Shown here: positions 12,801 to 24,311 of the stretch, in pieces
Position numbering within the stretch: position 1 is the first letter of the stretch
Layout of the letters: the number at the start of each line of letters is the position of its first letter
Origin: Phoronis australis
Taxonomy: Eukaryota > Phoronida > Phoronidae
Assembly: GCA_002633005.1 (NCBI GenBank)
Contig: NMRA01000127.1
Location: 1-64,000, forward strand
Direction of reading: 5' to 3'
Length of the DNA: 64,000 nucleotides
Program-made: the position numbers and the translations under genes
Notes under the pieces: model-generated
What the model was told of the DNA's origin: nothing
What the model saw: the letters and a program-made list of their open reading frames with translations, nothing else
The model's database searches: none

Positions 12801-15800
12801 TTTGCCACAAAGCTGGAGCGACTTTATGGCGTGGAATCGTGCTGAATTTGAACCTTGCGATCTGTTGGTAAAATATAATGAGCCACGTCGTGTAAATATC
12901 GCATGACTGTCTAACGACATTTGCGAGACATTTTATGCAACAAAATTGCGAACCTTTATCTCCAATTCAGGTTTCGAATTCCTCGTACCTCCTGACTCAA
13001 AAACTTGAGAAAGCTTCGAGCCAACTTGAGACAGCTTCGGTGACTGTGCGATTATTTCAATAAGAAAATATTCCCCAGATTTCTGCAAAATGTCCACAAA
13101 ACGCTCGTTTTTGCAACACGAGTACGAGGCCCCCTTATAAAACTTTCACGGTCGCAGTTTAGTGCAATAAAGACATGTGATACCAATTCTATGTGCTTCA
13201 AGTGACAACCGTCGCCGCTCATTGGTCTTGTATTAGCAGTCCTAACTTATCTTTCCCTACAATTCAGAGTGGACCTAAATTCCATATTCGGGGGAATGTT
13301 GCCACGATCTTCTTCAAAAATGTCCCTATCGAGAGAGAGAGAAAATGTGCAAAATTTTACTAAACCGGCAAACAGTGGCACTTGAATCCAACAACAGTAC
13401 CATTTTTGTGTTCCCGTTACTTCTTCAAAAAGATTTCCATGGTCTTTTTATTGATGAGGTCAACATTTTTGTGAATATAAACCTCCTTTGGCGGGAAACT
13501 TTTTGATGAGCAAGTGCTCATTAAAACCGAATAAGGTTGTATTTTTACACCAAAGTTTCTCTCATCGTTGTTTACAGGAAGATATTAGCAGTTTTCCACT
13601 TCTGATTGACAAACACAAACAGATGTGAGACTGGTTTGCTTGGACTGGCAGTACATGTTTTTTATGTCAACACGGTGCAAGCAGATCTTAAGAGATTACT
13701 TTTCTGTCATTCAAAATTCAATATACAGCGGTGCTAGACCTTGAATACTACAATAAGCTATATCAGTGATATTACTTCACCCACTGACACAACTGACGTA
13801 TCTATTTCATGCTTGGATGCTTTGCAGCTCTGAGCCTCTGATGACTAGCTTTCAGATAGCAAATTCGCTTTGTTAATACTCGGCCAGGTGCATCAGAGCG
13901 ACATAAATCTAGTTTTTATCGCCGTGTTAATACATTAACCTGAGGAATGCATACAACATTATTCAACTGGATAAAAACATCGGTGGGCCGTGAGGGTCAT
14001 CGTGAACATGGTATTGCACCGACGTAGAAGCCAAGGATGGATGCACTGCGAAAAGATGTTGCAGCGCTTGTCGACTAGTCGTCTAGATTTGCGCTGACTT
14101 GGACTCCATTTTCACGGTCGTTCTAGTCGGCTGGCGTCACACGCAGTCGTGTTGACTTACGTAGTAAACGACTGATACTCGTGTCATAAAGATACTTTTA
14201 CTTCCCCCACTGTTTTTACCCTTCATGCAATATGTCTGGCAAAATTTTCGTACTGAAAATTAAATAAAAATTCATAAATTATGAATATACATGGGCGTCG
14301 CACCACAAGGGGTTGTGGGGGCTATAGCCCCCCACTTTTTCAGTGCTGCGCCGCCTATGAGCTAGAATTCACTCTTTCCACTGATTAGTGAAGATTTTTT
14401 TGAACACTGGTACAAGCACAAGTCTTCAGTCTACGAAACTCAGCACACCTGTTGAGGTTACGAAATTATCCGAGATGTTCCGAATGACCAAACCCTTGCA
14501 AACAACAAGCTGACTTAGTTCCGACACTGATCGGCCGAGAAATGTTGCTCTCCACCTCGGCCCACATAACCTTTTAGCATTGCCTTCATGATTGGGTAAT
14601 ATTCGAATTATACTGACCGCATCGGAACAAACACGATTCGTTCAATTTTCATCAACAGTCGCTTCCATTAGCGTCATCAGAGGGTCATGTGCTGATATTG
14701 GCGTTGCCAACATCAACCCAACTTTTGATGGCGGCATCGCCAATAGTGAGATTGATATCCGAGTGGCGTTGGAGTCAAGCACCTTGTGAGCCGGAGTTAG
14801 TCTGCATTGAGATTGGAAGCAGCGTAACCTTCTGTTGCGGGGTCGTCGACGTCATCGGCGATAGCGTCGGCGTTTTAATTGTCGAACAGTGTCGGCTGCG
14901 GTTTATTTGGAAGTTTCGCGGTCTTCAATGACGTCCTCGGCAAACTTGTTGGTGTCGAAACATGAGGATTGTCAGTGGAGATGGTGAGCGTTCTTGATGA
15001 CTTTCTCTTCAGTCGCTCCTCAAAAAGCGCTTTCATTTGTTCTTCACCTGGTCCAATGGGGCGGCGTCCGTCTCTGCTTTGAATGTGAGGTAGCCGTGCG
15101 TTCAAAGTAGAAGCGTGGTAAAATTGGGAGACATGGACTACCAAGTATGTATCTTTTGTGGAAAAGAAGCAGAAGATATCGCCATATGTACTGCTCTTGT
15201 GGATTTCCATGTCCCTTTTGGTCTTAGTTGTTTCAATGTTCAAATAAAAATTAGAATTTTTCCATACATTTCTCTTGTTATCTTCAGAATCACATGCACT
15301 GAATTCATTCTCAGTAAATTTCATTTACATTGACGAAGATTGTGTAGAACACTTTAAACGGAAAAAATACATATTCTACCAAAGGAAGGACTCCTATGGG
15401 CCTTTTATTTGCTGATTAACTCATAATCCTTGGCGGGCCCCATAGGTAACTGTAAGTGTGCTTGTGTAGATGACCTAATAACTTGTATTATAATATTGTA
15501 TCTATCGAATGTATACATGGGTAAGATCGACAACAACACCGTCGAGTGAAATAGCGGTGGAGGCTATAATTTGTCGTGCGAACAAGAGTGGTAGCGGTAG
15601 CGACCAGTCGCGCGACTGATCATGATGATCAGTGACCAGTCGTGCCACTCGCTGGTTCCCTACGTGCCTACGTGACCACCTAGCGGCACTCAGGGGACCA
15701 GCGAGAGTCGTGTCACTGTGTATTTCTGGTACATGTACATCGATCTTGAGTCATTTTGTTAATGGTGTGTACTTTGTTTGTCGATGTGCCTCGTTCAATC

Positions 15801-17619
15801 TACGGCTGTGTCCAGGATGGAGGTTTATCATTTGTGTCTCTTTAGTGACTAATAAAAGTTGTGCATCATTGAATAAACCAATCCTTAGTTGAGCACTAAT
15901 TAAATTTGTCCGTAAATTTAAACATCTTTTGCCTCTAGCAATGTCGGTGCAGTTGGTCCAGCCGGCTCCATCACCTCCACCGTCAATGATATGACAAAAT
16001 ACTTGCACTTCCTCGTCTCTGGCGGAAAGACGGCAGACGGCACCAGTCTCCTGCCAACTGACAAGCTTGAGGAGTTGTTCTGTCCAGTCACTGTGATACC
16101 GCAGCTTTGGTTAAACGGTGCCCTTGCATTGCCAGTCGCCCCCTTCATAAGGTCTATGGATTGTTATGCACGTGGATGGACAGTCGGCTGGTACAGAGGT
16201 CAGTAACAGGAACAGAACAGTTAGTACATCTACTTCCTTCCATAAAACAGGGATCATTTAGAACGTCACATTTACACCTCGACATCTGTGAACCAAATTT
16301 CCTCTGAGTGGGACATTACAGGTTCATGTATCTGTTATACAACTAACTGTGAAGGGAGTGTGTACCATGAAGTGTACCAATCCCGCTCGAAACAATGACC
16401 CATGTTGCCGCGTCACGTGTCCACAATATAGTGGTCTAATGACGTGCTACCATTACAGACGACAATTTGTAGAATTGTTTTCCTCCAAAGTAACTAAAGG
16501 TTGTAAATTTTCTGCTCTGGAACGCTAATTTAGATTCAGTAAAACATAGTATACATACATTAGTCAATTTAATGAAATATAGTATGTGTTGAGCCATCCA
16601 GGATATCGTACAGTATTACTATTTGAACCTGGTCTGTTGGACTATATCATCTAATTCCTAAATCCTCGGAGACGTCTCGTCTCTTTCCGTAGTTGGCTAC
16701 TCGGTGGAAAGTCCGGTGGCGTGAGATCTCGTTTGTCTGGTGACATCGCCAACACTCACATTCCATGCAGGCGGCAATTTAAATATTGCCTGGCATTGCG
16801 CTTATACCTTGGACTACGTGCTGGAATTGTCCACGTGATCGAGTGGGCGGAGCAATAGTCAATTTAGCGACTGGTTTTGAACTAACTGACAAAATAATTT
16901 CGATATCTAGTTTTAGCGATTTCCGTGAAAAAATTAAAAAGCACAAATACGAGTATAATGTCAAGTGTTTGATAACAGCGTAACCATTGGTGTTTTCAGG
17001 CCACAAGATAATTTCACACTTTGGAAACTTGTACGGCTATGATGGTCTGATTTCCTACATTCCTCTCGTCAATGCCGCCATCTGGACCAACAGTAACGGC
17101 CCAAAGGGACGACCAGCTGTCATAAGCCACCTGCTGCTACAGAGTTACATAACAGACCTCCTCATCGGCGAAAGTCCCTGGCTGGACACTTCCACCGTGG
17201 TGACCTACCCTGTACCATGGGGCGAAAAGCAAGATTTTCATGGCGTGATGACAGAGACGGAAGTGGCCAAGAATCTGCCGTTTTCAAGGCCTTTAGAGAA
17301 ATATCTCGGGAAGTTTGGCAATCCTGAGCTGGGGAATGTCACTTTTGTGAAAAGCGATGATGGGTGCTTGGAAATGCATTATGGATCCCTGGGAAAGTAC
17401 ATAGTCTACCCACAGAAAGAAAAGGACAAGTTTGTTGTCGAGTCGATCGGTGTAATGCATTTCATGCGAGAAGTTAATACTCGCTTCCTAAGCCAGTCCT
17501 TTGTACTGTTTATCTCCAATGAAAACGACGAAATTGTATCTGTCAAGGTGAGTTTTCTCGACTACGCTAACCCGCCGACCTTCGTGAAGAGGCGCAAGAC
17601 CTTGGAGTCGGGACTGTAG
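3616..17619 (+). CDS. Serine beta-lactamase-like protein, five exons (gene level)
   Basis: Exons 3616-3869, 8964-9131, 11075-11341, 15939-16198 and 17000-17619 join at GT-AG sites into 1569 nt, giving 522 residues plus TAG with no frame break. The product belongs to the serine beta-lactamase/penicillin-binding superfamily (class C, LACTB and EstB-type esterases). It shows SMSK at 67-70 (catalytic Ser and Lys), YNN at 158-160 and HFG at 323-325 in place of KTG. All three active-site elements are kept, so an acyl-serine hydrolase (peptidase or esterase) is likely; the substrate is unknown. About 190 residues follow the HFG motif, an accessory C-terminal region I cannot name. No signal peptide is seen after Met1, suggesting a cytosolic form or a missing upstream exon. 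Introns are about 5.1, 1.9, 4.6 and 0.8 kb and carry repeats. Confidence 0.9.
6310..7470. repeat. Tandem repeat with trimeric higher-order structure
   Basis: The array opens with (CCGT)n at about 6317 and then repeats a roughly 145-bp subunit with the core CCTAGTGGC. Cores fall near 6463, 6609, 6768, 6911, 7058, 7193, 7337 and 7452 (the last decayed). Three subunit types follow in order: A (CAATTTTAGTTTTTTACG), B (CCATTTTTACTGTTTTC) and C (CAGTTTTGTTTTG then GCGCCCAT). They recur as A-B-C-A-B-C-A-B, a higher-order period of about 425-450 bp. It lies in intron 1 of the lactamase-like gene and has no intact long reading frame. Confidence 0.8.
8964..9131 (+). CDS. Beta-lactamase-like gene, exon 2
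   Basis: Acceptor CTCCTTAG ends at 8963 and donor AG|GTATAT begins at 9132. The exon completes Gly85 and encodes up to Tyr140 plus two bases of codon 141. It holds the segment with LLDDYIT and the IDDLVAHRTGL motif, which matches the conserved 'ITIRHLLSHTSGL'-type helix of serine beta-lactamases. The frame joins exactly with exons 1 and 3. Confidence 0.88.
10044..10200 (+). repeat. Dispersed repeat, copy 1 of an inverted pair
   Basis: The stretch starting GAGGCATGGAACGCGAAAGC and ending near CTCTGTGGTTACC is found again in reverse complement at 31925-32113. Identity is high over both ends. Copy 1 lacks about 36 bp present in copy 2. No coding frame is shared, so this is an unclassified interspersed repeat. 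Confidence 0.7.
10530..10625. repeat. Short duplicated palindromic motif
   Basis: TGTCGCCTGGGCGATAAT near 10533 and TGTCGCCCGGGCGGCAAT near 10594 are near-identical, 60 bp apart. Each is itself nearly palindromic around the GGGC core. The flanks also repeat (GAGTGCGACAAC, then GTTGCGCTTGACA). It lies in intron 2 of the lactamase-like gene. Confidence 0.5.
11075..11341 (+). CDS. Beta-lactamase-like gene, exon 3 (YxN exon)
   Basis: Acceptor TTTGTTTCAG ends at 11074 and donor AG|GTAAGA begins at 11342. It completes Arg141 and encodes the YNN motif at 158-160, followed by the family-typical stretches of the type LGRICEKLGGKPWETLMEER and LFQPLGMTSSTF. This is the second catalytic element (general base Tyr and Asn) of the fold. 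Confidence 0.9.
12370..12437. repeat. AAT/AAC trinucleotide microsatellite
   Basis: An impure run of AAT units changes into AAC units and back to AAT. It is read as a simple repeat; the leucine/isoleucine-rich minus-strand frame across it is an artefact. Confidence 0.85.
14290..14359 (-). mobile_element. 60-70 bp palindromic element, copy 1
   Basis: Ends CATGGGCG(G/T)CGCA and TGCGCCGCC(T/C)ATG form inverted repeats around a core GGGGCTATAGCCCCCCACTTTTTTCAG-type centre. This copy lies in reverse orientation relative to the other five (27678, 46842, 46905, 54357, 54421) and sits in intron 3 of the lactamase-like gene. There is no coding capacity; it is a miniature palindromic repeat of unknown mobiliser. 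Confidence 0.75.
15596..15705. repeat. Cluster of nested inverted repeats
   Basis: CTCGCTGGTTCCC (15648-15660) can pair with GGGGACCAGCGAG (15693-15705) across a 32-base loop that itself holds TACGTG twice. Just before it, CAGTCGCGCGACTG and TGATCATGATGATCA are separate near-perfect palindromes, and GACCAGTCG occurs twice. A hairpin could form in DNA or in the intron 3 RNA. Confidence 0.5.
15939..16198 (+). CDS. Beta-lactamase-like gene, exon 4
   Basis: Acceptor TTGCCTCTAG ends at 15938 and donor AG|GTCAGT begins at 16199. It completes Ser230 and runs through NVGAVGPAGSITSTVNDMTK, the AGG/AGS-type 'G-x-x-S-T-x-x-D-M' loop common in the family, to ARGWTVGWYR. It ends with one base of Gly317. 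Confidence 0.88.
17000..17619 (+). CDS. Beta-lactamase-like gene, exon 5 (HxG motif, C terminus)
   Basis: Acceptor TGTTTTCAG ends at 16999. The exon encodes Gly317 to Leu522 and the TAG stop at 17617-17619. HFG at 323-325 stands where KTG/HTG closes the active site, followed by GYDGLISYIPLVNAAIWTNSN, the usual strand pair. The remaining roughly 180 residues are a C-terminal extension, rich in aromatic and charged residues, that may be a beta domain of the kind often attached to these enzymes. Confidence 0.9.
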
Positions 17620-17943
17620 TACATTCGACCACACAACACGTAATCGAATCATGTCGCGTGATTAGTTAGTTTCGAGTCTGTGTTCCAGTCAAGTCTGAGC
17701 TCGGAGATTAGATGTTGGGCTCATGGGATGGTTGACAAAGTCTTTTTGATACAAGATCTTCCGCAAGTATTAAACCTCGTGGAGAGTAAAGTGTTGCGCC
17801 ACATTTACGAAAGTGATTTCCCTGACACTTGCTAGCTCTGCCAGTCTAATGTGAACAGTGTAGTGTGCTATTTGTTGACAAGCTTGCAACTAATTTTTGT
17901 GGACATATTTTCTGAATATTTCTGAATATTTCCGAATACCCTA

Positions 17944-17949
17944 AATAAA
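17944..17949 (+). promoter_or_regulatory. Candidate polyadenylation signal
   Basis: A canonical AATAAA lies 325 bp after the lactamase-like stop codon, followed by T-rich sequence. It is the first perfect hexamer I noticed downstream, so it probably ends this transcript. Confidence 0.5.
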
Positions 17950-17995
17950 CTCGGGAGTTCATTACTGATTTTATTGATATTCTTTCATCTTTATT

Positions 17996-18220
17996 TTAGT
18001 TGAAACCTTCATGAAATAGATTTTAACACAAGTTAGTTAAGTCGAAACTTAAGCCCCGAATAATTATGGCCATTCAACACAGCTTCAAATATTTTCAAAA
18101 TTTACCAAATTTAATACGAATTTTTAGTTTATTTTTCATTTTTGCTGTTAGTGTAACACCACCGAAGTGAATGACAGCTGACTCCTGCATTGAAGGTGCT
18201 CACTCAATTTTCTGTGGATA
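17996..18220 (+). repeat. Dispersed repeat pair, copy 1
   Basis: From TTTAGTTGAAACCTTCATG through CATTCAACACAGCTTCAAA to GGTGCTCACTCAATT this matches 33285-33535 in the same order and orientation with many substitutions. It starts about 45 bp after the lactamase-like polyadenylation signal. Class unknown. Confidence 0.6.
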
Positions 18221-21200
18221 CTCCGTCCACCTTTAAAAAACAAAAGAGTAGTGAAATAAGGCAAAACAAACTGGGCCGAAAGCTACGAAATGTTCATAGT
18301 TAGGTGATATTTTTCGACTGACTAAACTCACCATGTGTTTTAAATTGGATAATGTAATGCAACAATATCTTTAAGGAAATTGTCACAAGGTTAGGAAAAA
18401 TGTCACTACAAAAGGCTCAGAAGAGGGCGCCAGCAATCGTTACACTAGCGCAGAACGACGCACAATGTATATTGAAAAATTGTATGTGTGCCTGCCTGAT
18501 TTTTTGTGAGTCACGTTTTGCTTGGTAACAACTATACATTGCAGCCAGCAATAATTCGAGACATTTTTCCAAAAAATCCCTGCACAGGTCGAAAGTTTTG
18601 ACCAAATGACGACCTCTTGAAACTGCTGCAGACGTTTTTACACGCTGTCTGTTGAGATGCATTGTGTTGACAAAGGAAGCAAGTTGCTAAAGTTTTGACA
18701 TGATTTTTGTTTTCGTGTTAGTTAGCACAGTTTCACGTTGTAATAGGTTGCAGACACGTACAATTTAGGACAATGTCTTCTTTGACTTGTGACGATGTTG
18801 CTTTGATGTCGTTGTTGGTTTTTCCTTCGTCGTCATGTCCGTGTGTGTTGACGCGCCTTCAGATGTAGCCACGCGACAACGAGTGCTATTGATGTCGTCA
18901 CGTGGGAAGGCGCGCGCGATGTTCGACTTGCGTTTCTACGATTGGCGGATCTCATCACAAACAAATCGCCTGTATGCGTACCCACTGAAATGATAGGTCA
19001 TTGTATTGAAACCACTAAATCGAACTTGTTGACGAATTACGAAGCAGATTCTCGTAAGTTGGAAGCAATAACTTTCAAACCCGAATTTCTGCTCTAACGG
19101 AAGAAGCACATGGGACACTGCACTTGGGTTTAAATACCGGTACCGGAGTTGATCACGAAAGCACATCCTTTGCAACTTGTGTAGACCGTAAGCAACAACA
19201 AAACGACTTTGTGGAATTTTCAAGAGGTGAAATTCTCAAAACATAAAACCGATGTTTTAAGTTTTTTGGAGGGTGTCAGTGCTTCGTATTTCTTTGCGTT
19301 AGCCTCGATCAGTTTTGCAAATCTTTGAGATTTAGATGAACGGATGGACGGGGCCGGACTCTCGCCACTGATTCGGTGAACAATGGTTCATGTAAAACCG
19401 GTGTCGGAAGGTCTCGGCGTCCCAGTCAATCCACGGTCTACGTATTAGTGGAATTATGGGCCAGTATGTTGGCATTTATGTAGGTACGCTGCTGATCCCG
19501 CCTTTCGTGATCCCCAACTCCAGAGTCAGGAACGTTGTGTCTTATGTACAGTGTATTCTTGTCTGTTCTAAGAGTATGAATCAATAAAATACAACGCACA
19601 TGACATTATTTTGTGATTGCCGTGTTTGTTTCGTTGTCAGATTTGCAGTCGAGTATTTAGTTACCTTCCTGTTCAATGACCCTGGTAAGATAGCTCCTAC
19701 TGATGGATCCTACATCTGTTTTGGTAATGACGGTGCACCTAAAATTAGGATAACCAAACTGTGAAACCCCGTGCAGTACATTTTGCTCCATTTATGTTTT
19801 AACTATAGCAAGTTAGCGTTCCCAATAATACGAATGTCAACACCATGGACGGAATGGAGTTACATGATGGCTTCAGCGGGAAGATTCACTTCCCCTTACT
19901 GGATTTATTCGAGCTTAAACAGGACCTAACGCATAGTTTCGCTGAACGCAGTTTGGCCACGCCTACCATAGATACAGTTGTTATGCCCTCATAAGCACCA
20001 AACAAATCTGACATCAGTCCCGTGCCAGATTCTGTTCGATGCACCACGTGATGTTTCATTGAAACTGTTCCTGCGTGATGATATAAAGCCACGGACAAAT
20101 ACAATGGGAGAACAAAACTAATTCGTCTCCTAGTGTAAATTGTTTCATATACATGTAGCGGTGCATATTCCACGTATTTGAGTGATTTCGTAGAATTAAC
20201 ACCAATCGATTCACTTAAATTGAGCTTCATCCATATGTCGATTTAACCACCTGAAATCCGGTTGCTTTTCAGTATAGATGTGTTGAACATGCATTTTACT
20301 TCGATCACACGATTAGGTGCACTGACAACCTATTCCAAGCCATAAGAAAAAACTGCCCTCAAGCAGCGTTAAAAATTTGTTGGTTTCCATTGGTGGTCTT
20401 GTGTTGGAAATAAGAAATCATGAGCCTTGGGTTGACGACGAGATTCCGATTCGGTTTCTCGCAAGTTCCATAGATATGATTCTTAATCCACGTTTACACA
20501 CCCCGATTTTTCACGTTGGACTTTGTACCGGTATCGTACTGCTTTAAGTTCGTGCAAGAACACTCATTTTCCATCAACTACCCAATCGCCATCTATCGAC
20601 AAGATGTATTCCATAATGCCCGTCGCCGCCAATTTGGTGGAAAATGGAAGCCGAGTTGCCCGGGGAAAATTGCAGCTTCGATAGGGAAATGTCTCCGTAG
20701 CCTCTCATTCCCCCACAAAAAAAACGCCAGACCCGGACCCCGTGAGTGTCTATATTATTCAGGTTAATGAGGACCTTGTCAGCTAGCCGACGTCTGCTTA
20801 TCTGATTCAGTATACGGTTCCCAAAAACGCAAACATTAGTCTGTGAAAACATTCATCGTATTAGTCCGTGATCTTCAAAAATTGCTCTCCGGAGAGCGAT
20901 TCACAGACACGGACGCGTACGCAAAAAGGATGAATGGATAGCACTATTTATATTTTACTTAGTGAGCCAACTCTGCGGACACGACGCGGGGATGTCTTAC
21001 AAGAATGTTCATGTTCACAAAATTTTTCATCTTTGCAATTCCATTCTTGTCGGCAGTTCTGTTCTTGCGAACTCTTTTCCTTTCTCGTGAACCACACTTA
21101 GTTTCACGAGTGACAGAAGGCACGAGTTGCACTCATAACAACTCTCTGTATTATCATGACTAAGAGTATCAGTAACAATATGTCACGTGAGTAAATAATG

Positions 21201-23146
21201 CAACTCATGAGAGCAGACGTTTACTGGGTGGAAAAAGAACGCTGTTCGCGAAAACGCTTTTGTGGTAATTGAGGGTGCTGGCAGATTACCTACCTTGCAA
21301 GGAGAACAATTATTATTACATACCTGAAACGGTCACCTTCATAACGGGAGAGCATCGTATAAATGACAGCCATCTCAACAAAGCCGTTTTTCATTGTCGT
21401 CGTGCCCGTTAATCGCGTCCCCTTGTTATGTCGAATATGCTCAAAAAGTATCGACGTTCCAACCACTATGGAAAGTATATGGGTGAAAAGAAGTTTTCGT
21501 CTTTTGGCCTCGGTTTTTGGAAGTTGACCTAATTGGTTAACTCTTTTACGTCCACAGAGTATTACCTTACACGATGTACTAATATGCATACTATGACTGA
21601 CCAGGAAAACAATGCCGGTTCCATATAATACACGACATTAGCTTGCACATTCGGTGAAAAATGTGCGTTCATAAGGCAAACACTGAATTCAATCCCACAA
21701 TTCAACACTTAAACCTCGCCAACCGATCACTTCAGTGGCCGCTATTTTGCTAGGGCACTAGGTTCGTTAGTTCCCAAGCATACTCTCGTTTTTTACTCGC
21801 GTGATTTTCCGAGGTCTTGTAAGATTTTGCTTTTGTTCGCAAGAACCTATGTTTATTGAACGCTCTAATGACAACAAACGTGATTTTGACTAGCCTTGTA
21901 GTACGACAATACGGCACGCGGAAAACGTTCATTTGTACCAGAACATTAAGACCTCGCAAAACCACGCGAGTGAAAGACAAGTGTTTCGCAAGTATGCTCG
22001 GTAGCTTATTAGCCCTGTCGTAGGAACATTGTGGCCGTTGTCGTGACTGGTCTGTGAGATTGTAATGTTGAATTATGGCATTGAATTCACTGTTTCCTTT
22101 CTGTAAGCGAAGCTAATACAAAGCGTTTACGGACCACCCCGTGGGGTCTGTTTCTTGAAAGTGACCTAAAACGTGACCTAAGACATGACCTTACGCTTCC
22201 ACACAACAATGTCGGAATAATTAAACCTCACATGAGCAAAGTCTGAAGATATATCCATAACTGCTAGTTGCTAAGACAGTTTCTGTCAATTGAATCATTT
22301 CTAGGCTCTTTTGCGCTCGTAATTTTTCTTGGCTAAGTCTTTTTAAGCCTGCATGAGCGTAAAACCAAAATTCTTTCCTAAATCTTAAGTCACTTTCTTC
22401 ATACAGAACTGTTGTCTTGTAAACGTGTGCAATCGTTTTGGTCATGCTTTTTTATTAGGGTCAATCAAAAAGCTGGATTATCGTTAAATTCTGAATTATG
22501 GACTTTTAAAGGACGTACATGTAGTTCGCGGCAAAATCACGGGACCACAAGGTCGAATTTTATCAACCTCAAGTAAGCGCCACATATATAACCTGAAAAT
22601 ACCGAATACAAATGCACCGCTTCATTATACCAAAAATACAAAGTTGACAGAATTGAGAAATTTATTTTCCGAATTTGTAAAATAGAGCAATTGATGGGTT
22701 CTATATTTCTTTTATTCGCAGGTCATTGAAAATGTTACAGTGGCCCAGTGTTTCTGTGAGCACCAGGAAAAAAGATAATTTCACCCTGTGTGTAATAAGC
22801 CCAGCGCAGTTTATGCTGTTTGTTTACACTGTTTGGGTGTGAGCAAATAAATGCTAAATAATTGGAGAGCGTACACATGACACAAAAACGGTTTTATTAC
22901 TGGCAAAATGGTTTTGTGATTCAAAGTGAGCCGTCAATAACCATGTCTGAAACTATAATTCATGAGAGCCCATTTTATTAGCACAAGTGATTCAAATTTC
23001 TGTTTCAGTCATTTACGATATCTAATGGAAATATAAACGGTCAAACTTGTACATTCTTTATTGATATGATGTCTTTTAATTCCAAGGCGATTGTTACATA
23101 TTTCAGACATGAAGTCAGAATTGCCTAAGTACCTAGTCGTAGCTAC
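18221..23146. other. Intergenic stretch without recognised genes
   Basis: Only short, unrelated open frames on both strands. AATAAA occurs near 19583 but with no visible gene before it. The TGACCT triplet at 22162-22191 is the one ordered motif I noticed. Confidence 0.5.
22162..22191. promoter_or_regulatory. Three nuclear-receptor-type half-sites in direct repeat
   Basis: TGACCT (AGGTCA on the minus strand) occurs three times at exactly 12-bp spacing (22162, 22174, 22186), a DR6 layout. The intervening bases differ (AAAACG, AAGACA). No gene is visible nearby, so it may be chance or the remains of a 12-bp tandem. Confidence 0.3.
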
Positions 23147-23340
23147 TAGAGAGGTTTCGCAAAGCGACGTGAACATGAATTATCACGAACATATAATTTC
23201 CACGTCATACACGCCATTGTTGGATGTGACGTAATCCCGTTAGAATTTGCGTATTGTACGTAGAAAATAAATCTGAAACTAAAAAAGGCGGTCCAGATCC
23301 TCCCTAGGATACTATTGTTTCACGAAATGTAGAATATAAA

Positions 23341-24311
23341 TAGGTAAATAAAACAACAAGAATGGATCAACTGAAATTTTCGGATGTAAAAGTTAGACGT
23401 CCTTTGTCAACAGAAACAGAAATAAAGTAAAATCAAACACTATATGGTAATTGACATTTAAGATATGGTGTAATGAGTATGATACATTTTTGCGTAAAAA
23501 ATTCAATGACATATTTTAAGAAGTTTTTATGTTCAATCCATGAGGTTCTATAGTATAAAGTTTAAACGGAATTAGCCACGTCTTCAGAAAACATCCTTCC
23601 ACGCTGCATATTTCCCCTCAAATGAAAAACCTATTTCCTCATCCACCTATAATTTCTTGGAGAAAATGTAAAATTCTAAAAAATTATTTAATTAAAGCTA
23701 ATATCGACAATATACACCAAACTGACCAACCTATTGGCAACACACAATGTAACAAAACTAGGTGTAAAATGTGTAACTTTATCAACGATAGTACTTTTTT
23801 CCAGTCTTTCCAAACCAATGAAAACTTTGAAATAAAACATTATTCTGATTGCACCACCAACAATATTATTTACCTTATGTTCTATCCAATACGTAGGACA
23901 AACTGAACATAATCTACAAACTCGGTTTCGTAATCATAGATTTAACATAATACATAAAAACATTTCTGATACTATAGGTAATCATTTCAATTCCAAAAGC
24001 CATAATATTCAAGATCTTTCTGTACAAATAATAGAAAAACTCCAACACCCCAGTACTCCTCATAGGCTCAAAAGAGAACAATATTGGATAGACAAGCTTA
24101 ATACTATAGAACCTCATGGATTGAACATAAAATCTTCTTAAAATATGGCATTGAATTTTTTACGCAAAAATGTATCATATTCATTACACCATATCTTAAA
24201 TGTCAATTACCATATAGTGTTTGATTTTACTTTATTTCCGTTTCTGTTGACAAAGGACTTTATTACATCCGAAAATTTCAGTTGATCCATTCTTTTTGTT
24301 TTATTTACCTA
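23341..24311 (+). mobile_element. Penelope-like retroelement, 5'-truncated, with inverted 3' UTR arm
   Basis: The coding part keeps only the C-terminal end of a Penelope-like polyprotein. The right arm (24137-24311), which is the 3' UTR starting at the stop codon, is present in inverted orientation as the left arm (23341-23520), nearly base for base. An inverted terminal copy joined to a 5'-truncated body is a recognised Penelope-like insertion form. No reverse-transcriptase domain remains. Confidence 0.8.
23581..24141 (+). pseudogene. Penelope-like GIY-YIG endonuclease fragment, frameshifted
   Basis: The frame opens as HPSTLHISPQMK, a conserved junction upstream of the endonuclease in Penelope-like proteins, then CKMCNFI and CTTNNIIYL. 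A frameshift (+1 relative to the upstream frame) near 23875-23890 separates it from QYVGQTEHNLQTRFRNHR and later REQYWIDKL, ending at TAA 24139-24141. The IIYL...YVGQT pair is the GIY-YIG signature, with the Arg and Glu positions following. The enzyme would nick target DNA for retrotransposition; this copy is broken. Confidence 0.82.
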
